Source: Chitinophaga pinensis (lineage in GTDB: Bacteria > Bacteroidota > Bacteroidia > UBA4408). From it: a stretch of 64,000 nucleotides of DNA. The notes below the pieces were generated by a model. That model ran no database searches, had not been told where the DNA came from, and saw only the letters and a list, made by a program, of their open reading frames with translations. Position 1 is the first letter of the stretch. Every line of letters begins with the position of its first letter. The stretch covers positions 22,519 to 86,518 of the forward strand of contig CAMBZU010000003.1 of NCBI GenBank assembly GCA_945872355.1, written 5' to 3'. The translations under genes and the position numbers were made by a program. Positions 43,388 through 51,677 of the stretch are shown in pieces.

Positions 43388-44080
43388 ATGACTTGCAAAA
43401 GCATATTAAATAAATTATCAACCTATTTTATCTTTATATTTTTATTGTGTGTGCTTTGGGCATGTGGCAATAAAAAGCCGTCTGCTGGTTATACTGCAGT
43501 GCCCGATAAAGTAAAATTAGGGCAAGAGATTATTTTTACAGATAATTCTTCGAACGCCAATAGGTATTTATGGAAATTTGGAGATGGCATTGAAAGAAAT
43601 GACTCACGAATGCAAAAATATGCTTATTCGAAACCGGGGAATTATACAACTGCTTTAACTGTTTGGAATAAAAAAGAAAAGGATGAAGCAAGCACCACAA
43701 AATCTATTACAGTAGAAGCACCAACAAAAAATGATATTTTAGGGGTTTGGTATTATTACTTTGTACAAGATGTAAAACAATGGGAGACTTTTACGGATAA
43801 GTCAACAGCAATTAATGAAGCTAGAACCAACCAAGTTTATGCATTTGACCGTATGGATTATTTTGCGGGTGATGCAGACACTTTTAGTTTGAACATTAAT
43901 AATTATGGCACCAATATTTTATATTGGTTATGGGAGTTAAGTGGAGGTGATTTAATATTGAAAGATACATTGAATAAAAAGCAATACACCTATAATATTG
44001 TTAAGATGTATAAAGACGAAATGATCTTAAGAGATAAGAAAAAAGAAGGATTTGATCGTTTATTCTACTTTAAAAGATAG
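43388..44080 (+). CDS. PKD-domain lipoprotein
   Basis: The 230-residue product has a lipoprotein signal ending in the lipobox Leu-Trp-Ala-Cys26. A PKD domain (about 32-110) follows: YTAVPDKVKLGQEIIFTDNSSNANRYLWKFGDG, YAYSKPGNYTTALTVWN. The C-terminal half (NDILGVWYYYFVQDVKQWETF ... WLWELSGGDLILKDTLNKKQYTYNIV) looks like a lipocalin-like beta domain of the 'DILGxW' type used by many Bacteroidota lipoproteins. It is anchored in a membrane; whether it is surface-exposed is not known, as I see no clear export-signal charge cluster after the cysteine. Ligand unknown. Confidence 0.82.
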   Translation: MTCKSILNKLSTYFIFIFLLCVLWACGNKKPSAGYTAVPDKVKLGQEIIFTDNSSNANRYLWKFGDGIERNDSRMQKYAYSKPGNYTTALTVWNKKEKDEASTTKSITVEAPTKNDILGVWYYYFVQDVKQWETFTDKSTAINEARTNQVYAFDRMDYFAGDADTFSLNINNYGTNILYWLWELSGGDLILKDTLNKKQYTYNIVKMYKDEMILRDKKKEGFDRLFYFKR

Positions 44081-44081
44081 T

Positions 44082-45101
44082 TTATTTATCAGCGTTTTTT
44101 TGCGCTAAAAATATTTTAGAAATAGTTGCTATACTCTCCTTAATGGGTATAAATGTATAGTCTAATTGAGCAACTACTTTCCTATTTGAGAAATACACTT
44201 TTTGAAAAGCTGCATTTACAGTTTCCTTTGTTAATAAAGGATTTTTACCTGTAATTTTTGATTTAAGTTTTTCTAATCTCCAAACCATTGCGGCCATTAT
44301 TTTTGATGCTTTAATGTGTGGTCTTTTTTTTCCAAAACAATCATGCATTTGATTAAATACTTCACTATAAGCAATGTTTTGAGCGCATACCAGGTATCTT
44401 TGATGATGAATATTGTGCTCCATTAATTTGATCATAATATTGACCACATCTCTTACATCTACAAATCCTGTTACACCATGGCTGAAATATTTTAAACCAT
44501 TGTAGGCACTGCTAAACATATTGCTACTTCCAGTTTGCCAATCGCCGGGGCCTAAAATTATGGAAGGATTTACAATTACAATTTGCAAACCTTCTTCAGA
44601 AGCGCGCCACACTTCACGTTCGGCATTGTATTTAGAAATGCCGTAGTTTGAGTTTAGTGGGCTATTTACAAAATAAGTTTCTTCATTAATTTCTGAACCA
44701 TCGGTAGTTTTGCCTAAGGTAGCCACTGAGCTAACATGACAAAACTTTTTCACCTTCCTTAAAAGGCTCATATTTACTAATACTTCGGTGCCTTGCACAT
44801 TGATATGATTCATGGCTTGCAAATCATGTGGATTAAAAGATACTACTGCGGCACAGTGATAAACATAGTCAACATCTTCTAAAATTTCATATATAAATTC
44901 GCTGTCATTAATATCGCCAAAGCACCATGTTATTTGAGAAAATAGCGCTTCATCATCAATGTTATAGGCCTTAAATATTTTTAAAGCTTTTAATTTACTT
45001 TTTTCTTTAGTGGCTAATGCCTTCACACGATAGCCTTTTTTGACTAAAGAAAGCAGAAGATGACTACCTAATAAACCACTAGCACCTGTTACTAATATCA
45101 T
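44082..45101 (-). CDS. NAD-dependent epimerase/dehydratase family protein (extended SDR)
   Basis: The 339-residue protein has the extended-SDR cofactor motif TGASGLLGSHLL at the N-terminus, CAAVVSF in the NNAG position, catalytic Tyr153 and Lys157 in YGISKYNAER, and a HVSSVATLG serine block. The Tyr-x-x-x-Lys dyad is intact, so it should be active on a sugar-nucleotide, flavonoid-like or sterol-like alcohol or ketone. The overall look is of dihydroflavonol-reductase-like SDRs rather than GalE. The substrate is not known. It converges on the lipoprotein gene with one base between stops. Confidence 0.88.
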   Translation of the reverse strand: MILVTGASGLLGSHLLLSLVKKGYRVKALATKEKSKLKALKIFKAYNIDDEALFSQITWCFGDINDSEFIYEILEDVDYVYHCAAVVSFNPHDLQAMNHINVQGTEVLVNMSLLRKVKKFCHVSSVATLGKTTDGSEINEETYFVNSPLNSNYGISKYNAEREVWRASEEGLQIVIVNPSIILGPGDWQTGSSNMFSSAYNGLKYFSHGVTGFVDVRDVVNIMIKLMEHNIHHQRYLVCAQNIAYSEVFNQMHDCFGKKRPHIKASKIMAAMVWRLEKLKSKITGKNPLLTKETVNAAFQKVYFSNRKVVAQLDYTFIPIKESIATISKIFLAQKNADK

Positions 45102-45191
45102 AAATTATATTCAATTTATTGATTCAAAAAAAGCTATTTAATGACTACAATATTAGCACTATATTTGCCACAATTTTATTAAAATGAATTT

Positions 45192-46490
45192 ATGAGTAAG
45201 AAAAACTTTGTGGAAGAATTGCGTTGGAGAGGTATGTTACATGATATTATGCCCGAAACAGAAGAGTTGTTGAACACTGAAATGATAAGTGGTTATATTG
45301 GTTTTGATCCTACAGCTGACTCGCTGCATGTTGGTAGTTTAGCCCAAATAATGACATTGTTGCACTTTCAGCAAGCTGGGCACAAGCCATACGCCTTGGT
45401 TGGAGGGGCAACAGGTATGGTTGGAGATCCATCGGGAAAATCGCAAGAAAGAAATTTGTTAGATGAAACAACTTTAAATAAAAATATAGAAGGCATTAAA
45501 ACACAATTATTAAAGTTTTTAAACTTTGGTGATGGGGAGAACAAAGCAGTATTGGTGAACAATTACGATTGGTTTAAGAATTATTCGTTTTTAGAATTTA
45601 TTAGAGATGCAGGAAAGCACATTACTGTGAATTATATGATGGCTAAGGATTCTGTTAAGAAAAGAATCAGTGGCGATGACAGAGAAGGCATGTCTTATAC
45701 TGAGTTTAGTTATCAATTAATACAAGGCTATGATTTTTATTATCTGTGGAAACATAACAATATAAAGTTACAAATGGGTGGTAGCGACCAGTGGGGAAAT
45801 ATAACTACAGGTACTGAATTTATTAGAAGAAAGGATGGTGGGAAAGCTTTTGCTTTAACCACACAATTAATTAAAAAGGCAGATGGAAGTAAGTTTGGCA
45901 AAAGTGAAAGCGGTAACATTTGGTTAGATAAAAACAAAACTTCGCCTTATGCTTTTTATCAGTTTTGGCTCAATACCAGTGATGACGATGCAAAAACGTA
46001 TATCAGAATTTTCACCTTGATGGATAAAGCAACGATTGAAGTTTTGGAAACAACACATCTGGCAGCGCCCCATTTGAGAGTTTTACAAAAGGCATTAGCA
46101 AAAGAGGTAACTATTCGTGTGCACAACGAGGAGGATTACAATGCCGCCATTGAAGCCTCGGAAATTCTTTTTGGAAAAGCTACTTCAGCAGCTTTAGCAA
46201 GTATAGATGAAGCTACATTTTTAGCTGTTTTTGAAGGCGTGCCTACTTTTAATTTAGATAAAAATTTATTAGCTGCAGGTGTTCAATTGGAGGATTTATT
46301 GGTAATACATACTGATATTTTTCCATCAAAAGGAGAAGCTCGCAAGAGCATAGTTGCAGGTGCTGTTTCGCTCAATAAAAATAAAATGATGAGTAATACC
46401 GAAATGATTGCTAATGCTCATTTAATTAATGGTAAATACTTGCTGCTTCAAAAAGGGAAAAAGAATAATTATTTGGTGGTTGTGGCTTAG
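45192..46490 (+). CDS. tyrS: Tyrosyl-tRNA synthetase
   Basis: The 432-residue class I synthetase has the HIGH motif as His46-Val-Gly-Ser49, the KMSKS loop as Lys234-Phe-Gly-Lys237-Ser238, and [13 protein letters not shown] in the active site. A C-terminal S4-like RNA-binding region ([20 protein letters not shown]) follows. It charges tRNA-Tyr in the cytoplasm. A TATATTTG box at 45160-45167 fits the -7 consensus 24 bases before the start. The stop abuts the convergent selD stop with no spacer. Confidence 0.97.
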   Translation: MSKKNFVEELRWRGMLHDIMPETEELLNTEMISGYIGFDPTADSLHVGSLAQIMTLLHFQQAGHKPYALVGGATGMVGDPSGKSQERNLLDETTLNKNIEGIKTQLLKFLNFGDGENKAVLVNNYDWFKNYSFLEFIRDAGKHITVNYMMAKDSVKKRISGDDREGMSYTEFSYQLIQGYDFYYLWKHNNIKLQMGGSDQWGNITTGTEFIRRKDGGKAFALTTQLIKKADGSKFGKSESGNIWLDKNKTSPYAFYQFWLNTSDDDAKTYIRIFTLMDKATIEVLETTHLAAPHLRVLQKALAKEVTIRVHNEEDYNAAIEASEILFGKATSAALASIDEATFLAVFEGVPTFNLDKNLLAAGVQLEDLLVIHTDIFPSKGEARKSIVAGAVSLNKNKMMSNTEMIANAHLINGKYLLLQKGKKNNYLVVVA

Positions 46491-47531
46491 TTAGTTTATA
46501 TAAATATACTTTTCAGCTTGGGCTTCAATTTGTCCGATGGGTTTTTGTAAGCAATTAAATTTATCGAAAGCTTTGCTTATTTCTAAGAATTCAGGCAATG
46601 CTTTTTCGTTAACAGCAATGAGCAAGCCACCAGCGGTTTGCGGATCACATAATAATAAAAACTCAAGTCCATTTAAGCCTGCAGTGCTCGGGTTGTATGC
46701 GTTTAGATTTTTAGTTGTGATATCGGGATAACAAAATTGTGTGGTATAAAATTCAATACCTTTAATCGTTGGAATATCATTTAAATTAAGGCTTGCAGAG
46801 AGATTTGCACCTTTTGTCATTTCGGTTAGATGTCCAATCAAACCAAAACCAGTTACATCTGTCATGGCGTTTACACCTTCAATGTTGGATACAGCTTGGC
46901 CAAGTTTATTTAAAGTTGTCATTATTTCAATCATTAGCTTTTCATCTTCAGGTTTTAATATCCCTCTTTTAAGCGCAGCAGATAAAATGCCTAGTCCAAG
47001 TGGTTTTGAAAGAAACAGATAATCGCCAATTTGAGCTTTGCTATTTTGTTTTATGTTGTTTTTATTAGCAATGCCAGTAACTGCCAATCCAAATATTGGT
47101 TCTGAAGTTTCAATGCTATGTCCACCACTCAGGCTTATGCCAGCATCAAAGCAAACGCTACGTGCGCCTTCTAATACTTGTTGTGCATAGCTTGTAGGTA
47201 TTTTATCGATAGGCCAACCAAGTATGCCAATGGCCATAATAGGTTTTCCACCCATGGCAAATACATCGCTAATAGCATTGCATGCAGCAATTCTTCCAAA
47301 ATCAAAAGCATCATCAACAATAGGCGTAAAAAAATCGGTGGTGCTAATAATTGCATTTGTATCATCAATGGCATAAACTGCCGCATCATCATTTTGCTTA
47401 TTGCCAACCAAAAGATTAATATCTATAACTTCTTTGCTATTGCTTTGCAGTAAAGTTGATAATTGATCAGGAGCAATTTTACAACCACAGCCTGAGCCTT
47501 TGCTATATTGGGTAAGTTTTATTTTTTGCAT
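46491..47531 (-). CDS. selD: Selenophosphate synthetase (selenide, water dikinase)
   Basis: The 346-residue enzyme makes selenophosphate from selenide and ATP. The active-site sequence is SGCGCK with Cys15 and Lys18, so the cysteine rather than selenocysteine form is used. ATP-binding blocks DDAAVYAIDDTNAIISTTDFFTPIVDDAFDFGRIAACNAISDVFAMGGKP and TDVTGFGLIGHLTEM are intact. It begins directly at the stop of mnmH with no gap, forming a two-gene operon. With no selA, selB or tRNA-Sec in the window, its product probably goes to tRNA modification. Confidence 0.96.
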   Translation of the reverse strand: MQKIKLTQYSKGSGCGCKIAPDQLSTLLQSNSKEVIDINLLVGNKQNDDAAVYAIDDTNAIISTTDFFTPIVDDAFDFGRIAACNAISDVFAMGGKPIMAIGILGWPIDKIPTSYAQQVLEGARSVCFDAGISLSGGHSIETSEPIFGLAVTGIANKNNIKQNSKAQIGDYLFLSKPLGLGILSAALKRGILKPEDEKLMIEIMTTLNKLGQAVSNIEGVNAMTDVTGFGLIGHLTEMTKGANLSASLNLNDIPTIKGIEFYTTQFCYPDITTKNLNAYNPSTAGLNGLEFLLLCDPQTAGGLLIAVNEKALPEFLEISKAFDKFNCLQKPIGQIEAQAEKYIYIN

Positions 47532-48554
47532 TTATTTATTTTGTAATTCAAGCAATAGTTTTGCAATTTCTTGATAGTTTTTTTGTGCTGCTGGCACAGC
47601 AATTATGGTTTCAGGATTTCTTTGTTCCTTGCTGAATAAATAGGATTTGTCATAATATTCTAAGAGCATAAATATCCATGCTTTTAAGTCATTTGCATAG
47701 AGTAAATCGAGCGCTTGTTGCATTCTTAAATTGCCCATTTTTTTCTCCAATTTTTTCGTGCAATCATCTAAAAGTTGAATATCAAAAATTCCATAATCTT
47801 TGGCAATATGATTTATTCTTTCTTCAAGTGAAGCTTCAATATCATAGGTATTAGCAAGCCTCATGGCATCAAATATTTTAGGAGGGATTCTAACTTTGCC
47901 AATCATTCTGCTTTCATTTTCGAGCCATAGTGTTTCATTTTGATTCACCTTGCACCATTGCATGGCTAAATTATTTTCAAACATCTCCACTGAAGGTTGC
48001 GGCGCCTGGCCTAAACTGCCAAAGGCAGATCCTTTGTGGTTTGCAAGGCCTTCTAAATCTATAGTTTGTTGGCCAATTTTTTCGAGTTCGTATAAAACAT
48101 ATGTTTTTCCTGAGCCTGTTTTGCCACCAATAATTTTTATTTGTTTAGGTTGTTCGAATGTTTCGAGCACCCAATGCCGGTATTTTTTATAACCACCTTG
48201 TAGCAGGTTCACTTCAAAACCAGCAGTGTGCAGCACAAAAGCCATAATATTACTGCGCAAACCACCGCGCCAACAATACACATTTACTTTTTTATTTGGG
48301 GCAATTTTTAGTGCATGTTTTATGTAATCTGCAAATTTATGCCCAACCAATTCATAGCCTTTTATTACTGCTGTTTGATTGCCTTCATGTTTGAAAGTAG
48401 TGCCAACAATAGCGCGTTCTTCGTTGTTTAATAGCGGAAGATTAAAGGCGGCAGGGAAACATGCATGTGCAAACTCACCTGGGCTTCTTACGTCAATTAT
48501 AGGTAAGTTTTCTGATAGTTTTAGAAAGTGGTCAATGTCAACTTTATTAATCAA
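47532..48554 (-). CDS. mnmH: tRNA 2-selenouridine synthase
   Basis: The 340-residue protein has an N-terminal rhodanese domain with the catalytic cysteine Cys94 in YCWRGGLRS, followed by a P-loop domain (GGKTGSGKT, 143-151). It replaces sulfur by selenium at the wobble 2-thiouridine of tRNAs for Lys, Glu and Gln, going through a geranylated intermediate and using selenophosphate. The selD gene follows without a gap. Family features such as PIIDVRSPGEFAHACFPAAFNLPLLNNEERAIVGTTFK are intact, and the length is normal. Confidence 0.96.
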   Translation of the reverse strand: MINKVDIDHFLKLSENLPIIDVRSPGEFAHACFPAAFNLPLLNNEERAIVGTTFKHEGNQTAVIKGYELVGHKFADYIKHALKIAPNKKVNVYCWRGGLRSNIMAFVLHTAGFEVNLLQGGYKKYRHWVLETFEQPKQIKIIGGKTGSGKTYVLYELEKIGQQTIDLEGLANHKGSAFGSLGQAPQPSVEMFENNLAMQWCKVNQNETLWLENESRMIGKVRIPPKIFDAMRLANTYDIEASLEERINHIAKDYGIFDIQLLDDCTKKLEKKMGNLRMQQALDLLYANDLKAWIFMLLEYYDKSYLFSKEQRNPETIIAVPAAQKNYQEIAKLLLELQNK

Positions 48555-48578
48555 AGGTTTTGGTTTATTTAGGAAGCA

Positions 48579-49349
48579 TTAAAACTCAATATCCAACGCG
48601 CAAGGACAATGATCTGAATGCACTGCATCGGGCAGTATTTTTGCGCCTTTTAGCTTGTCTTTGAGGTTGTTTGTTACAATGTTGTAGTCGATACGCCAAC
48701 CTAAATTTTTGGCCCTTGCATTGGCTCTATAGCTCCACCAAGTATATTCATTTGGTTGATTATTAAAAACGCGGAAACTATCTACATAGCCACTTTCTAA
48801 ATATGCATCAAACCAAGCGCGCTCTTCGGGTAAAAAACCAGATGTATTTGCATTTGATTTTGGATTATGAATATCAATCGCTTTATTGCAAATATTATAA
48901 TCGCCACAAATAATAAGCTTTGGTCTTTCTTGTTTTAATTGATTTACATAATTCGTAAAATCATTCAGCCATTCCATTTTAAAGGCTTGTCTTTCATCTC
49001 CACTAGAGCCTGATGGCATGTATACACTTACAACAGAAACATCGCCAAAATCGGCGCGTAAAAAGCGACCTTCAACATCGTATTTTTCTATACCCATACC
49101 ATATACAACGTTATCGGGTTTTTGCTTACACAAAATAGCCACACCACTGTAGCCTTTTTTTTGTGCGGGATACCAAAAATGATGATATCCGGCATCTTCA
49201 AATATTTTTAAATCTAACTGTTCGGGATGCGCTTTTATTTCTTGCACACAAACCACATCAGCATTACTTTCTTTTAACCATTCGATCCAGTTTTTTGTAA
49301 GTGCTGCGCGTATCCCGTTTACGTTATAGGTAATAATTTTTTTCATCAT
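48579..49349 (-). CDS. xthA: Exodeoxyribonuclease III
   Basis: The 256-residue AP endonuclease/3'-exonuclease belongs to the EEP superfamily. Motifs are KIITYNVNGIRAAL (metal Asn), VVCVQEIKA (metal Glu), SVYMPSG, ICGDYNICNKAIDIHNPK and the terminal SDHCPCALDIEF with the catalytic Asp-His. It incises abasic sites in base-excision repair. Met1 and Met2 are equivalent starts. It precedes mnmH by 24 bases in transcript order and may be co-transcribed. Confidence 0.96.
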   Translation of the reverse strand: MMKKIITYNVNGIRAALTKNWIEWLKESNADVVCVQEIKAHPEQLDLKIFEDAGYHHFWYPAQKKGYSGVAILCKQKPDNVVYGMGIEKYDVEGRFLRADFGDVSVVSVYMPSGSSGDERQAFKMEWLNDFTNYVNQLKQERPKLIICGDYNICNKAIDIHNPKSNANTSGFLPEERAWFDAYLESGYVDSFRVFNNQPNEYTWWSYRANARAKNLGWRIDYNIVTNNLKDKLKGAKILPDAVHSDHCPCALDIEF

Positions 49350-49380
49350 TTAATGGTTTAAAAGTATTTAATTTTAACTG

Positions 49381-50457
49381 TTATTTTGGTGCTAATCTCA
49401 ATAAAACAAGTGCAATAAAAAAATAGAGCAGGTTTGGAATCCAAACAGCCACTAATGGAGAAAGATTTCCATTGGTAGCAAAAGTAGTAGAAACTTGCAG
49501 GAATAATATGTATGAGAAACTAATTAGCATGCCTAATCCAATATGTAAACCTATACCTCCTCTAGACTTTCTGCTTGCCATACTTACACCAATTAAAGTG
49601 AGTATAAAAGTAGCAAAAGGCATAGAAGTTCTTCTGTATTTTTCTAGTTCAAAGTAAGCAATTTCATCAGAGCCACGCATTTTTTCTTCAGCAATAAATT
49701 TATCTAGTTCGGGCCTGTTCATTGTTTCTACATTGTTTAAACGGGTACTAAAATCAGCTGGATAAAAGTTGTAAGTGGTATCAAACTCAACACCTGTTTT
49801 TAAATTTTCTTTCATCCCATTGATCGTTCTTATGGCATAATTTTGCACCTTCCATTTGTTTTTAATACTATCATATCTAATTTGATTGGCCATTAGTTTA
49901 TAAACTAATTTACCATCCTTTAAAATTTCGTAACTAAAGCGAGAACCAATATTTTCAAAGTTGTTATAACTTTCGAAATATATGTACTCACCGGGTTTAA
50001 TTTGGCGATGTATATTCATTTCGCTATTGCGATATTTATTTCTGATATACGTATTTTCGAAATTCAACCGCTTTTGATTTGCATGCGGAATTACATAGTT
50101 GTTTAAGTAAAAAGAAAGACAAGCTAGCACTGTTGCTGCAAGCATGTAAGGCATTAAAAATCTTTTAAAACTTACACCACTTGAAAGAATAGCCACAACC
50201 TCAGTATTACTAGCCATTTTAGATGTAAAAAATACAACAGCAATAAAGGTAAAAAGCGGACTAAAAAGGTTTACAAAAAAAGGTATGAAATTAAAATAGT
50301 AGTCAAAAATTATTGCTTTTACAGGTGCTTTGCTTTGAATAAAATCGTCTATCTTTTCTGAAATATCAAAAATTATAGCCACCAATACAATAAGCATTAT
50401 GGCATAAACAAAGGTGCCTAAAAACTTCTTAATGATATATAAATCGAGTTTTTTCAA
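49381..50457 (-). CDS. LptF/LptG-family lipopolysaccharide export permease
   Basis: The 358-residue inner-membrane protein has six predicted helices in two groups of three around a central periplasmic beta-jellyroll (about 110-260). The family start KKLDLYIIKKFLGTFVYAIMLIVLVAIIFDISEKIDDFI, the block FVNLFSPLFTFIAVVFFTSKMASNTEVVAILSSGVSFKRF, and the late helices (MPFATFILTLIGVSMASRKSRGG) mark it as YjgP/YjgQ. Paired with LptB it extracts LPS from the inner membrane. Only one member is present, so its F/G partner is elsewhere. It starts 9 bases after the tgt stop, suggesting co-transcription. Confidence 0.93.
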   Translation of the reverse strand: MKKLDLYIIKKFLGTFVYAIMLIVLVAIIFDISEKIDDFIQSKAPVKAIIFDYYFNFIPFFVNLFSPLFTFIAVVFFTSKMASNTEVVAILSSGVSFKRFLMPYMLAATVLACLSFYLNNYVIPHANQKRLNFENTYIRNKYRNSEMNIHRQIKPGEYIYFESYNNFENIGSRFSYEILKDGKLVYKLMANQIRYDSIKNKWKVQNYAIRTINGMKENLKTGVEFDTTYNFYPADFSTRLNNVETMNRPELDKFIAEEKMRGSDEIAYFELEKYRRTSMPFATFILTLIGVSMASRKSRGGIGLHIGLGMLISFSYILFLQVSTTFATNGNLSPLVAVWIPNLLYFFIALVLLRLAPK

Positions 50458-50466
50458 ATTGTATAA

Positions 50467-51597
50467 TTATAAACGCGCCGCAAGTTGTTTTACCATCTGG
50501 TTTTTCCAATCATAAAAAGTATTGTTGATAATTTGATTTCTTGCTTCGGTCACCAACCATAAGTAAAAAGCAAGATTGTGTATGCTAGCAATTTGGCCTG
50601 CCAATCTTTCACCTGCTATAAATAAATGTCTTAAATAGGCTTTGCTATAAAATTGATCAACATAGGAAGTGCCATTTGCATCAATAGGAGAAAAGTCATC
50701 TTTCCATTTTTCATTTTTTATATTGATGATGCCATTGCTAGTAAAAAGCATACCATTTCTTGCATTTCGGGTAGGCATTACGCAATCCATCATATCCACA
50801 CCAAGTGCAATATTTTCGAGAATATTAACGGGCGTTCCCACCCCCATGAGGTAGCGTGGTTTATCAGCAGGTAAAATATCACAAACTAATGCTGTCATTT
50901 CATACATCATTTCAGCGGGCTCTCCTACAGATAATCCACCAATGGCATTTCCTGCTCTGTTTTTAGAAGCAATATATTCGGCCGATTGTGTGCGTAGGTC
51001 TTTATAAGTACTACCTTGCACTATCGGAAAAAGTGTTTGTTCGTAACCGTATAATCCTTCAGTTTCGTCAACCCTAGCACAACAGCGGTCGAGCCAGCGG
51101 TGTGTTAAGCCCATTGATTTTTTTGCGTAATCGTAATCACACGGATAAGGTGTACATTCATCTAAAGCCATCATAATATCAGCACCAATAATACGTTGTG
51201 TATCCATTGTATTTTCTGGTGTAAACATGTGTCTTGATCCATCAATGTGAGATGCAAATTTTACACCTTCTTCGGTAAGTTTGCGCTGCGCTGCTAATGA
51301 ATAAACTTGGTAACCTCCACTGTCGGTAAGTATAGGTTTATCCCAATTCATAAATTGGTGTAATCCTCCTGCTTTGCGCATAACATCTAAACCTGGGCGT
51401 AAAAACAAATGGTAGGTATTGCCTAAAATAATTTGTGCTTTAATATCATCTTTCAATTCATGTTGATGTACACCTTTTACAGAAGCTACAGTGCCAACAG
51501 GCATAAAGATGGGTGTTTGAATTTGTCCATGTGCTGTTGTAATTACACCAGCCCTTGCTTTACTTCCTGCATCTTTAGCTTCTATTTTAAAATCCAT
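50467..51597 (-). CDS. tgt: tRNA-guanine transglycosylase lacking the zinc-binding cysteines
   Basis: The 376-residue enzyme exchanges guanine-34 for the queuosine precursor in GUN tRNAs. The catalytic residues are intact: Asp92 (LTDSGGYQVYS) and nucleophile Asp271 (DMMDCVMPTRNARNG), plus GGLSVGEP. In the classical family a Cys-x-Cys-x2-Cys cluster plus a later His binds structural zinc just before AYLRHLF. Here the corresponding segment (about 303-320, PIDANGTSYVDQFYSKAYL) has no cysteine, although His340 (IASIHNL) remains. I recall zinc-site loss in other Bacteroidota Tgt proteins but could not check it. A TACGTTTG box lies upstream (complement of 51657-51664). Confidence 0.95.
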   Translation of the reverse strand: MDFKIEAKDAGSKARAGVITTAHGQIQTPIFMPVGTVASVKGVHQHELKDDIKAQIILGNTYHLFLRPGLDVMRKAGGLHQFMNWDKPILTDSGGYQVYSLAAQRKLTEEGVKFASHIDGSRHMFTPENTMDTQRIIGADIMMALDECTPYPCDYDYAKKSMGLTHRWLDRCCARVDETEGLYGYEQTLFPIVQGSTYKDLRTQSAEYIASKNRAGNAIGGLSVGEPAEMMYEMTALVCDILPADKPRYLMGVGTPVNILENIALGVDMMDCVMPTRNARNGMLFTSNGIINIKNEKWKDDFSPIDANGTSYVDQFYSKAYLRHLFIAGERLAGQIASIHNLAFYLWLVTEARNQIINNTFYDWKNQMVKQLAARL

Positions 51598-51677
51598 AAA
51601 TTAGTATTTATTGTTGATGTAATATTCAGAAAAAAGTAGCATAGCATAAATTAATTCAAACGTAAATACAAGCTCTT

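Noticed and set aside
46491..47531. selD as evidence for selenoproteins in this organism
   Set aside because: The adjoining mnmH explains the need for selenophosphate. No in-frame TGA with a selenocysteine context was noticed in the window's genes.
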